From positions 1-64,000 of the forward strand of contig JAFAHS010000282.1 of assembly GCA_019237115.1 (NCBI GenBank): a stretch of 64,000 nucleotides of DNA. Direction: 5' to 3'. The translations under genes and the position numbers were made by a program. The notes under the pieces were generated by a model. It searched no databases. It was not told the origin of the DNA and saw nothing but the letters and a program-made list of their open reading frames with translations. Numbering within the stretch: the stretch's first letter is position 1; every line of letters begins with the position of its first letter. This document shows positions 35,422 to 42,829 of the stretch, piece after piece. The DNA comes from Deltaproteobacteria bacterium. Lineage in GTDB: Bacteria; Desulfobacterota; Binatia; Binatales; Binataceae.

Positions 35422-36636
35422 TTGAATACCGAGCAGAAGGCGGCGGGGCCGCTCGATGGAGTAAGAGTACTGGATCTCACCACGATGATCGCCGGACCGG
35501 TTGCGACGATGATGCTGGCGGATCAGGGCGCGGACGTTATCAAGGTTGAAACCCCCGGCGGCGATCTGATGCGGCGTCTCGCCAAAGGACGCAACGGAAT
35601 GAACCCGGCGTTCCTTTCCGCCAATCGCAACAAGCGTTCGCTCGCGGTCGATCTCAAGGCGGCCGAGGGCCGGGCCATCGTCCATCGGCTCATCGCGACC
35701 GCCGATGTGCTGGCCCATAACTTTCGGACCGGAGCCCCGGAACGTCTCGGCGTCGCGGAGGCCGAGGTCCGCGCGATCCGACCGGACATCGTGTACGTGT
35801 CGATCAGCGGGTTCGGGGAGAGCGGCCCATACGCCGGCCAGCGTGCCTACGATCCGGTAATCCAGGCGGTTTCGGGACTCGCGGATATCCAGCGCGATCG
35901 GTATACCGGGCGACCGCGGATGGTGCGAACGATTATCGCCGACTTCACGACCGCACTCACCAACGCGCAGGCCATCACCGCGGCGCTCTTTGCCCGGCAG
36001 CGCACGGGGGCCGGACAGCACGTGCGCATCTCGATGCTGGACGCCATGATCTCCTACCTGTGGCCGGAGGCGATGCCGAGTCTGACTTTTGTCGGCGAGG
36101 AGCGGGATCCATCCGACGGCGACATGGGACCAGACCTGATCTTCGCCACCCAGGATCGTTACATCACCGCCGGTGCGATGTCGGACGAGGAATGGGCGGG
36201 GATGTGCCGCGCGCTCAAACGGGAAGATCTGATCGAAGACCCGAGGTTCAAGACCGCGCATGCGAGGACCGTCAACGCGGTCGCGCGGCGCGAAATCATG
36301 TCGGCGGAATTGGAGAAGTGGAAGGCGGACGAGATTCTCGCGCGCCTGCTTGCCAACGACGTTCCTTCGGGGCCGGTGAGGAGCCGCTTCGAGCTGTTGC
36401 AGGACCCGCAGGTTCGCGCGAGTCAGATACTCGAAGAGCACGAGAGCCCCAAGTTCGGCAGAGTACGACAACCCCGACCCGCGGCCCGGTTCGATCGCAC
36501 TCCGGCGCGAATCAGGACGCTCGCCCCGCTGCTGGGCGAGCATACCGCCAGCATCCTGGGCGAGTTGGGCTACGCGGCGGCCGACGTGGAGCGGTTGGAA
36601 CGCGATCGCGTAGTCCGCACCCAGCCAGCTAACTAA
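35422..36636 (+). CDS. CaiB/BaiF (family III) CoA-transferase
   Basis: TTG start at 35422 with AGGAG six bases upstream, only 12 bp after the GST stop. 404 residues. Family III signatures: GVRVLDLTTMIAGPVATMMLADQGADVIKVE, NRNKRSLAVDLK, the catalytic Asp in MGPDLIFATQD (residue ~235), and the C-terminal NDVPSGPVRS. Members transfer CoA between carboxylic acids or racemise 2-methylacyl-CoAs. In the isoprene pathway a homologue (IsoG) acts after the GST and SDR steps, so it may activate the product of the SDR in this operon. Confidence 0.93.
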   Translation: MNTEQKAAGPLDGVRVLDLTTMIAGPVATMMLADQGADVIKVETPGGDLMRRLAKGRNGMNPAFLSANRNKRSLAVDLKAAEGRAIVHRLIATADVLAHNFRTGAPERLGVAEAEVRAIRPDIVYVSISGFGESGPYAGQRAYDPVIQAVSGLADIQRDRYTGRPRMVRTIIADFTTALTNAQAITAALFARQRTGAGQHVRISMLDAMISYLWPEAMPSLTFVGEERDPSDGDMGPDLIFATQDRYITAGAMSDEEWAGMCRALKREDLIEDPRFKTAHARTVNAVARREIMSAELEKWKADEILARLLANDVPSGPVRSRFELLQDPQVRASQILEEHESPKFGRVRQPRPAARFDRTPARIRTLAPLLGEHTASILGELGYAAADVERLERDRVVRTQPAN

Positions 36637-36652
36637 CACCAGGGGGTTGGCT

Positions 36653-37360
36653 ATGAGCACTTCGAATCCGGTCGCGCTGGTAAGCGGGGTGGGGCCGGGT
36701 ACCGGCGCCGCGATCGCGCGGCGCTTCGCACAAGGCGGCTACCAGGTCGCAATGCTGGCGCGCAATGGCGCACGGCTCCAGGAGCTTGAGCGCGAGATAA
36801 CGAGCAGCCGTGGCTACCCGTGTGACGTGACCGACGAGGCGCGGCTGGATGCGACCATCGCGGCGGTTCGCAGCGACCTGGGAGAGCCCCGCGTGCTGGT
36901 ACACAACGCAGTCGGGGGAGCGTTCGGAAATTTCCTGGAAATCGAGCCGGCGGTCTTGAACCAGAATTTCCAGGTCAACACGATGGCACTGCTGTATCTC
37001 GCGCGACGACTGGCGCCCGCGATGGTGGCAGCAGGTGATGGCGCGATAATCGCCACCGGCAACACCTCAGCGCAACGTGGTAAGCCAAATTTCGCGGGCT
37101 TTGCGCCGACCAAGGCGGCACAGCGGATTCTGGCGGAGTCGATGGCGCGCGAGCTGGGGCCCAAGGGGGTTCACGTTGCTTATGTGGTCATCGACGCGGT
37201 GATCGATCTGGAGTGGACGCGACGGCGATTTGGCAACGCACCGGATGATTTTTTTATCAAACCCGCGGCGATCGCGGAGGAAGTGTGGCACGTCGCGCAC
37301 CAGGATCGCTCTGCGTGGTCGTTCAACGTGGAGCTGCGCCCGTTTCGGGAGACCTGGTAG
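36653..37360 (+). CDS. SDR-family protein without catalytic Tyr (paralogue 3)
   Basis: ATG at 36653 (MSTSNPVALVSGVGPGTGAA); AGGGGG lies a few bases upstream. 235 residues. Cofactor loop GVGPGTGAAIARRF is normal. The active-site region ATGNTSAQRGKPNFAGFAPTKAAQRIL has Phe at both the four-before and seven-before Lys positions, so no Tyr can serve. HVAYVVIDAVIDLEWTRRRF and the end EVWHVAHQDRSAWSFNVELRPF are as in the two paralogues 2 and 4 kb to the left. Last gene of the rightward operon. It may be a structural or non-classical reductase subunit. Confidence 0.86.
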   Translation: MSTSNPVALVSGVGPGTGAAIARRFAQGGYQVAMLARNGARLQELEREITSSRGYPCDVTDEARLDATIAAVRSDLGEPRVLVHNAVGGAFGNFLEIEPAVLNQNFQVNTMALLYLARRLAPAMVAAGDGAIIATGNTSAQRGKPNFAGFAPTKAAQRILAESMARELGPKGVHVAYVVIDAVIDLEWTRRRFGNAPDDFFIKPAAIAEEVWHVAHQDRSAWSFNVELRPFRETW

Positions 37361-37410
37361 GAACGCGTTCGAAGTCAACTAAACTTCGTCAGCTCGGGCC
37401 GGTCCGAGTC

Positions 37411-37860
37411 TTAGGAGAAGAATTCTATCAGCGCGGACTTCAGGTTGTGGCTGGGACGTTCGACGTCCCCCAATTTGACCAGGGCGTAGCGCTCATCTTC
37501 GTCGAGCTCGTTCCACTTTTCCTGAGTCAGTTCGGTGCCGAGCTCGCGGGCGTGGGAAATCAGGCGGGGCGGAGGTGTCGGGGGTGGTGTCGCGCCGCGA
37601 CGTACTTCTTCGGACAGTTCCTTGGGAGGGCTGCCCGCGCGCGCCAGGGTGGCCTCCTCGATGAACACCTTAAGCGCGGCGCATTCCTCGGGGGTACTGG
37701 CCGGAGCATGGCAGATCATCAGGCGCTCGCCGCGGCCGAGTTGCTGCCACTGGGCCAGGTGAACCTTGATTCCAACCGCATCGAGCTTGCGCCGCGCCTG
37801 CATCGGGACGCAGCTCAACGACTCGTAGATTTCGGCCTCGAACTGAAACTGGCGAATCAT
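37411..37860 (-). CDS. nitrate-reductase-associated protein family
   Basis: 149 residues matching the family named for its cyanobacterial nitrate-reductase neighbours: QFQFEAEIYESLSCVPMQARRKLDAVGIKVHLAQWQQLGRGERLMI, then a Pro-rich linker (GATPPPTPPPR) and a second helical part with LTQEKWNELDEDERYALVKLG. Its biochemical role is unknown. The ATG (37858-37860) overlaps the stop of the HxlR gene as ATGA, so both are in one operon, beside a large molybdopterin oxidoreductase. That neighbourhood agrees with a role linked to Mo-enzyme maturation or regulation. Confidence 0.82.
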   Translation of the reverse strand: MIRQFQFEAEIYESLSCVPMQARRKLDAVGIKVHLAQWQQLGRGERLMICHAPASTPEECAALKVFIEEATLARAGSPPKELSEEVRRGATPPPTPPPRLISHARELGTELTQEKWNELDEDERYALVKLGDVERPSHNLKSALIEFFS

Positions 37861-38429
37861 ATCGGCGACTGCTCCTTGTGCGGCGATTCGACGCGTGCGT
37901 GTCCAGGCCGCTCCGCTCGCCTTTTTGATCCCGGACCAAGCCGTGCCGACATGGTACGCGCGTTGACTTCCTTGTTACACGCGGGACAGGTAAGCACGGG
38001 CATTACGTGGCGACCGCAATTGCGATGGAGCAACTCTACAGGGGGTCCATCCGAATCGACCATCCAGCGGTCGCCCCATCTAAGCAACGCGACCACGACC
38101 GGGTAAAGGTCGATGCCTTTTTCGGTCAGCCGATATTCGAAGCGCCGCGGACGGTCATGGTAGGGAACGCGGTCCAGAATGCCCTGGTCGACCAGCTTTC
38201 CGAGCCGGGCCGCCAGGCGATGGCGTGTCATGCGCAGGTCGCGCTGGAAATCCTCGAAACGGCGCAGACCGAGAAAGCTGTCGCGCACGATGAGCAGGGT
38301 CCAGCGATCGCCGATGACCGAGAGGGTCCGCGCGACTGAGCATTTCATCTGGTTTATTTCAGACCACCGCACGACTGGTTCTTCTTTAGGAGTGGCAATC
38401 GGGTCGCTTGACTCAATATTAAGTTCCAA
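37857..38429 (-). CDS. HxlR-family transcriptional regulator
   Basis: 190 residues; the core is MKCSVARTLSVIGDRWTLLIVRDSFLGLRRFEDFQRDLRMTRHRLAARLGKLVDQGIL, the canonical HxlR winged helix. A C-terminal extension (residues 125-190) contains HRNCGRHVMPVLTCPACNKEV, whose Cys-rich pattern could bind metal or sense redox. The start is uncertain: TTG 38427-38429 overlaps an inverted repeat, while downstream starts lack strong ribosome sites. It is divergent from the molybdopterin oxidoreductase and probably controls it and itself through the operator at 38421-38439. Confidence 0.87.
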   Translation of the reverse strand: MELNIESSDPIATPKEEPVVRWSEINQMKCSVARTLSVIGDRWTLLIVRDSFLGLRRFEDFQRDLRMTRHRLAARLGKLVDQGILDRVPYHDRPRRFEYRLTEKGIDLYPVVVALLRWGDRWMVDSDGPPVELLHRNCGRHVMPVLTCPACNKEVNARTMSARLGPGSKRRAERPGHARVESPHKEQSPI

Positions 38430-38439
38430 AATAGAACTT
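38421..38439. promoter_or_regulatory. operator-like inverted repeat between hxlR-type gene and Mo oxidoreductase
   Basis: AAGTTC (38421-38426) and GAACTT (38434-38439) form a perfect inverted repeat with a 7-bp A/T-rich spacer (CAAAATA). It overlaps the 5' end of the HxlR gene and lies 60 bp before the divergent oxidoreductase ATG, the right place for autoregulated control by a dimeric winged-helix protein. Confidence 0.6.
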
Positions 38440-38497
38440 AGTCAACATCGCCCGCCGATGCCCGTGCACGGCCGGCCGACTCGTCTGGAGAAGCAGC

Positions 38498-40753
38498 ATG
38501 GCTGACGAATGGCTCAAGACGGCTTGCATCCTGTGCTCGGTCAATTGTGGAATCGAAGTAAAGGTCGAAGACCGCCACATCACCCGGGTGCGCGGCGACC
38601 GCGCGTCGGCCGCATCCCACGGCTACGCATGCGAGAAGGCTCAGCGCCTTGACTTTTACCAGAACGGGCGCGACCGCCTCACCGCCCCGCTCCGGCGCAG
38701 GGCCGACGGAACCTTTGAAGAAATCGATTGGGAGACCGCGATTCGCGAAGTCGCGGCAGGCTTTGCCAGGGTGCGCGACACCTGGGGCGGCGCGAGCATC
38801 TTCTATTATGGCGGCGGCGGCCAGGGGAACCATCTGGTGGGCAGTTATGGGGCATCCACCCGCCGGGCCCTGCAGATGGTGTACTCTTCCAACGCGCTGG
38901 CACAGGAAAAAACCGGCGAGTTCTGGGTCGAGCACGTGATGTTCGGCACCGGCGTGCGCGGGAGCTTTGAGCAGGCCGAGATGGCAGTGTTCGTCGGCAA
39001 GAATCCCTGGCAGTCGCATGGCTTTCAACGCGCACGGCCCATCCTTCGCGATATGGCGGCTGACCCGAAGCGGGCGCTGGTGGTGATTGACCCCCGGCGC
39101 ACCGAGACGGCGGAGATGGCCGACTATCATCTGCGGGTGCGACCGGGCACCGATGCTTTCTGCCTTGCAGCGATTCTCGGGGTCCTGGTGCAGGAGGACC
39201 TCGTCAACCACGATTTCATCCATGAGCGGGCCGAAAACAGCACGGATCTCTTCGCCGCGCTGACCGAGGTTCCAGTCGCCGAGTATTGCACTCGCGCGGG
39301 ACTGAGTGAGGACCTGGTACGCGAGGTAACGCGGCGGATTGCGCGCGCCTCAAGTGTTTCGCTGTACGAAGACCTCGGAATCGAGCAGGCGCCGCACAGC
39401 ACTCTCAACTCCTACCTGGAAAAGCTTATCTTTGCCGTGACCGGCAACCTGGGAAAACCCGGGGCCATGAACGCCGGAACGACCCTAACCGGCCTCTTCA
39501 GCGGCAGCCTGTCGTCAGCAACCAGCCCGGTCGGCGGCCACCGAATCATCGGCGGGATGATTCCTGCCAACGTGATTCCCGACGAGATTCTTACTGATCA
39601 TCCGAAACGCTTCCGCGCCATGCTGGTGGAAGCGGAAAATCCGGCGCACTCGGTCGCTGACAGCGCGAGAATGAGGCAAGCGCTGCGCTCGCTGGAATTT
39701 CTGGTGGTGATCGACGTGGCGCTAAGCGAGACCGCGCGTGAAGCGCACTACGTGCTTCCCTCATGCTCGCAGTACGAGAAGTGGGAAGCGACCTTTTTTG
39801 GTTCTCCGTTCACCACAGAAACCGAGTTCGCGAACACCTTCACGCTGAGAGCGCCGATTCTTGAGCCGCTGGCCGGAACCATGCCCGAAGGAGAAATCCA
39901 TCGCCGGCTGGTGCGCGCCTTAGGCGCGATGACCGACGACGACGTCGCGCCGCTGCACGCGGCCGCGGCCCAGGGACGCGAGGTGTTCGCGACCGAGTTG
40001 GGGCGCGTGCTTTCCGAGCGTTCGCAACTGGGAGCGGTGCTGACGGTGCTCTTGTACGAGACTCTCGGCCCTACCCTGGGCGCGGGAGCCGAGAATGCCG
40101 CTTCGGTGTGGGGAATTGCGCACGAGTTTGCCCGCCGGTATCCGGAGTCGGTGCGACGCGCAGGCATCCGCGGCCAGGATGGTGAACTCGGAGAGGCGCT
40201 GTTTGAGGCGATTTTGAAAAACCGCTCGGGAGTAGTCGTCAGCGTCGATCCGTTCGTCGAAACCTGGCGCCGGATCCACAAGGGCAGGATCAATCTCACG
40301 ATTCCGGAGTTGCTCCCGGAGCTTCGCTCGCTGCGCGACGAGCGTCCGTCCGCCCAACCGGACTTCCCGTTCGTGCTGTCGGCCGGGCAGCGCCGCTCGT
40401 CGACCGCTAACACTATCATCCGCGATCCGAAGTGGCGGCCGAAAGATCCTCAGGGTGCGCTGTGGATGAACCCCGAGGACGCCTCGCAGCTCGGAGTGAA
40501 GAGCGGCGGACGGGTGCGGGTCATTACCAAGCGCGGCAGCGCAGAAACCATGGTCGAAATAACCGATAGCATGTTGCCCGGGCATGTCTCGCTCCCGAAC
40601 GGAACCGGACTTTGGTATCCGGACCGTGAAGGACAGGAGTTCCAGAACGGCGTCGCGCCCAATGATCTGACGACCACCGAGGATCGTGATTGGTTTGCCG
40701 GAACGCCATTTCACAAACATGTGCGGGCGCGGATCGAGGCGATCGCGAGTTAA
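38498..40753 (+). CDS. molybdopterin-dependent oxidoreductase (DMSO-reductase superfamily)
   Basis: ATG at 38498 behind GGAGAAG; 751 residues. Starts with an [4Fe-4S] site: CILCSVNCGIEV with a fourth Cys in YACEKAQRLDFYQNG. Then the usual layout: WETAIREVAAGFA, VFVGKNPWQSHGFQRA, VVIDPRRTETAEMADYHLRVRPGTDAF, VTGNLGKPGAMN, ARMRQALRSLEFLVVIDV, and the C-terminal dinucleotide domain (GALWMNPEDASQLGVKSGGRVRV, GHVSLPNGTG). Where formate dehydrogenases have Cys/Sec as metal ligand (about residue 137) this protein reads ALAQEKTGEFWV, without Cys, Sec or Ser. No signal peptide, so cytoplasmic. No partner subunits are encoded nearby; substrate unknown. Confidence 0.9.
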   Translation: MADEWLKTACILCSVNCGIEVKVEDRHITRVRGDRASAASHGYACEKAQRLDFYQNGRDRLTAPLRRRADGTFEEIDWETAIREVAAGFARVRDTWGGASIFYYGGGGQGNHLVGSYGASTRRALQMVYSSNALAQEKTGEFWVEHVMFGTGVRGSFEQAEMAVFVGKNPWQSHGFQRARPILRDMAADPKRALVVIDPRRTETAEMADYHLRVRPGTDAFCLAAILGVLVQEDLVNHDFIHERAENSTDLFAALTEVPVAEYCTRAGLSEDLVREVTRRIARASSVSLYEDLGIEQAPHSTLNSYLEKLIFAVTGNLGKPGAMNAGTTLTGLFSGSLSSATSPVGGHRIIGGMIPANVIPDEILTDHPKRFRAMLVEAENPAHSVADSARMRQALRSLEFLVVIDVALSETAREAHYVLPSCSQYEKWEATFFGSPFTTETEFANTFTLRAPILEPLAGTMPEGEIHRRLVRALGAMTDDDVAPLHAAAAQGREVFATELGRVLSERSQLGAVLTVLLYETLGPTLGAGAENAASVWGIAHEFARRYPESVRRAGIRGQDGELGEALFEAILKNRSGVVVSVDPFVETWRRIHKGRINLTIPELLPELRSLRDERPSAQPDFPFVLSAGQRRSSTANTIIRDPKWRPKDPQGALWMNPEDASQLGVKSGGRVRVITKRGSAETMVEITDSMLPGHVSLPNGTGLWYPDREGQEFQNGVAPNDLTTTEDRDWFAGTPFHKHVRARIEAIAS

Positions 40754-40777
40754 GCAAATCAAGCGGGGGCCGGACGG

Positions 40778-41071
40778 TTGCTGTTCATGGTCATCGAGCG
40801 GTTCAGGGATCGAGATCCGCTACCGATTTATCGACGCCCGCGCGATAGCGGGCGGATGCTGCCGGAAGGGCTCACCTACCTCGACAGCTGGGTCGAGCCC
40901 AACTTCGATCGCTGTTTTCAGTTGATGGAGTGTCCTGATTTGCGGCTGATCCAGGAGTGGGTCCTGAATTGGCACGGTTTGGGCGTGACGATTGAAATCG
41001 TGCCGGTGGTTCCAGGGAAGGACACCGTGGAGGTGGTTGGCCCCCGCCTGGATAAAGGGTCGACCTCCTGA
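40778..41071 (+). CDS. DUF3303 family protein
   Basis: About 97 residues beginning MLFMVIERFRDRDPLPIYRR from TTG 40778, or a few residues later from the ATG at 40787. GRMLPEGLTYLDSWVEPNFDRCFQLMECPD and LIQEWVLNWHGLGVTIEIVPVVPG are the conserved blocks of DUF3303, ferredoxin-like-fold proteins of unknown function. It begins 25 bp after the Mo-oxidoreductase stop and may be co-transcribed with it; this association could be fortuitous. Confidence 0.82.
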   Translation: MLFMVIERFRDRDPLPIYRRPRDSGRMLPEGLTYLDSWVEPNFDRCFQLMECPDLRLIQEWVLNWHGLGVTIEIVPVVPGKDTVEVVGPRLDKGSTS

Positions 41072-41229
41072 CTTCGGCTCTCGGCCTTCTCGGCGCACCG
41101 CGCGCCGTCTGGCGGCCGCGCTCGGGAGCGGCTTCCTTCTGCGACGGAGCCGGGCTTGGATCAGACTTCTATTTGTTTTCGAAGTGGGTTATGAGTTTCT
41201 CACCAACCCACTCAAGTTGAGAAAAGGCA

Positions 41230-42420
41230 ATGGATTTTTCGCTCAGCTCGAAGTCTGAAGACCTGCGCAAACGCGTGGGAACTTTCATGGATCAGCACGT
41301 CTATGCAGCGGAGAAAGACGTTCTCTCGCACGAGCGCGCCGATTCTCATGAAGAACATCCGGTGATGAAGGAGATCCGGAAGAAGGCCAAAGCCGAAGGG
41401 CTGTGGAACCTGTTTCTTCCGGACAAGGAATTCGGCGCAGGACTTACCAACCATGAATATGCGCCGCTGTGCGAATTGATGGGTCGCAGCCCGCTTGGGG
41501 CGCGCGCCTTCAATTGCATGGCGCCCGACACGGGCAACATGGAAATTCTCGCCGAATACGGTAGCAAGGATCAGAAGGACCGCTGGCTCAAGAAGTGCTT
41601 GGATGGCGAGATTCGCACCTGTTTCTCGATGACCGAGCCCGACACCCCCGGCTCCGACCCGACCCAGCTTAAGACGCGGGCCGTGCGCCAGGGCGACTAC
41701 TACGTAATCAACGGCCACAAGTGGTTCACCTCCGGAGCTATCGGAGCCGCGTTCGCGATTGCAATGGTCGTGACGGACCCCGACGCGGAGCCGCATCGGC
41801 GCGCCAGCCAGATTATCGTTCCGACCGACACTCCCGGCTTCAACCTGATTCGGCCGGTGCCGGTCATGGGCCATGTCGGCGGCGGCGGACACTGCGAGAT
41901 CATCTACAAAGATTGCAAAGTGCCGATTACCGCCCTGCTCGGCGGTGAAGGCGACGGGTTTGCGATTTCCCAGGCCCGACTCGGCCCGGGGCGCATCCAT
42001 CATTGCATGCGCACCATCGGAATAGCGGAGCGCGCGCTCGAACTGATGTGCAAGCGGGCCAACACGCGATGGACACACGGAAGCCTGCTTGCGGACAAGG
42101 CGAATATCCAGGAATGGATCGCGGACTCGCGAATCGAGATCGACTCGACGCGCCTGATGGTCATGAACGCCGCGTGGAAAATGGACACGTTGGGCAAGAA
42201 GGAGGCGCGCAAGGAGATCTCGATGATCAAGGTGATGGCGGCAAACATGGTGATGCGCGTGCTCGACCGCGCCATCCAGCTATACGGCGCCGCCGGGGTC
42301 AGCGACGACTATCCGATCGCACGCTTCTGGCGAGAGAGCCGCGCATTGCGCATCGCGGATGGTCCGGATGAGGTTCACCGCCAGACTATCGCGCGCCGCG
42401 AGCTGCGGGCGTGGAAGTGA
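41230..42420 (+). CDS. acyl-CoA dehydrogenase, ACAD10/ACAD11 type
   Basis: 396 residues. MDFSLSSKSEDLRKRVGTFMDQHVYAAEK, FLPDKEFGAGLTNHEYAPLCELMGRS, the flavin segment CFSMTEPDTPGSDPTQLKTRA, INGHKWFTSGAIGAAFAI, and the C-terminal YGAAGVSDDYPIARFWRESRALRIADGPDEVHR. The ADGPDEVHR ending, with Asp in the catalytic loop, is the hallmark of the ACAD10/11 group, which can act on phosphorylated 4-hydroxyacyl-CoAs together with a kinase domain. A kinase of the matching fold is encoded 410 bp downstream. A strong terminator follows this gene. Confidence 0.93.
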   Translation: MDFSLSSKSEDLRKRVGTFMDQHVYAAEKDVLSHERADSHEEHPVMKEIRKKAKAEGLWNLFLPDKEFGAGLTNHEYAPLCELMGRSPLGARAFNCMAPDTGNMEILAEYGSKDQKDRWLKKCLDGEIRTCFSMTEPDTPGSDPTQLKTRAVRQGDYYVINGHKWFTSGAIGAAFAIAMVVTDPDAEPHRRASQIIVPTDTPGFNLIRPVPVMGHVGGGGHCEIIYKDCKVPITALLGGEGDGFAISQARLGPGRIHHCMRTIGIAERALELMCKRANTRWTHGSLLADKANIQEWIADSRIEIDSTRLMVMNAAWKMDTLGKKEARKEISMIKVMAANMVMRVLDRAIQLYGAAGVSDDYPIARFWRESRALRIADGPDEVHRQTIARRELRAWK

Positions 42421-42488
42421 TCGCACTGCAGGTGTAGACGGCCAGTTGCCGGAGAACCGAGGGAGTTGCAGCGCAAACTGGTCCCTAA

Positions 42489-42520
42489 CGCTGCCGAGAG
42501 AAATCTCGGCGGCGTTTTTT
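42489..42520 (+). terminator. intrinsic terminator with GAAA tetraloop
   Basis: CGCTGCCGAGA (42489-42499) pairs with TCTCGGCGGCG (42504-42514) through 11 base pairs (one G-U) closing a GAAA tetraloop, followed by six T (42515-42520). Located 68 bases after the ACAD10/11-type gene; textbook intrinsic terminator. Confidence 0.93.
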
Positions 42521-42829
42521 GAAAGCTACCCCGGGCGCCACGATAAAAAACGACGGCACGAACACTCCCGATCACCGATGCGAGGCTCCGTTTCCGGACC
42601 GGCGATTTTGGGACTGGGGCGGATATCAATGACTACGAAGACGAGCGATAGAGCGGTCAGGACCAACCGGCCAGGATGACGCCGCCGAGCGTCCCTCGCC
42701 TGCAGGAGTATCGTGGAGTGCGGCGGCGATAATATGCAGCACCCGCTTCTTCCAGCGCCAACCATCGATTTGCGGAGCCGACCTACTCATCTGGCGCGGG
42801 TGGGCGGCTTTTTGGCATAAATCAGGCAG
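42521..42829. other. intergenic leader region of kinase gene, no gene seen
   Basis: About 310 bases between the terminator and the phosphotransferase ATG. A minus-strand open frame with one hydrophobic stretch exists (about 42526-42765) but lacks a ribosome site and any family likeness, so I do not call it. The kinase promoter should lie here; no convincing -35/-10 pair was placed. Confidence 0.4.

Noticed and set aside
37366..37386. Small inverted repeat CGAAGT/ACTTCG between convergent genes
   Set aside because: Only six pairs and no U-run; not strong enough to call a terminator.
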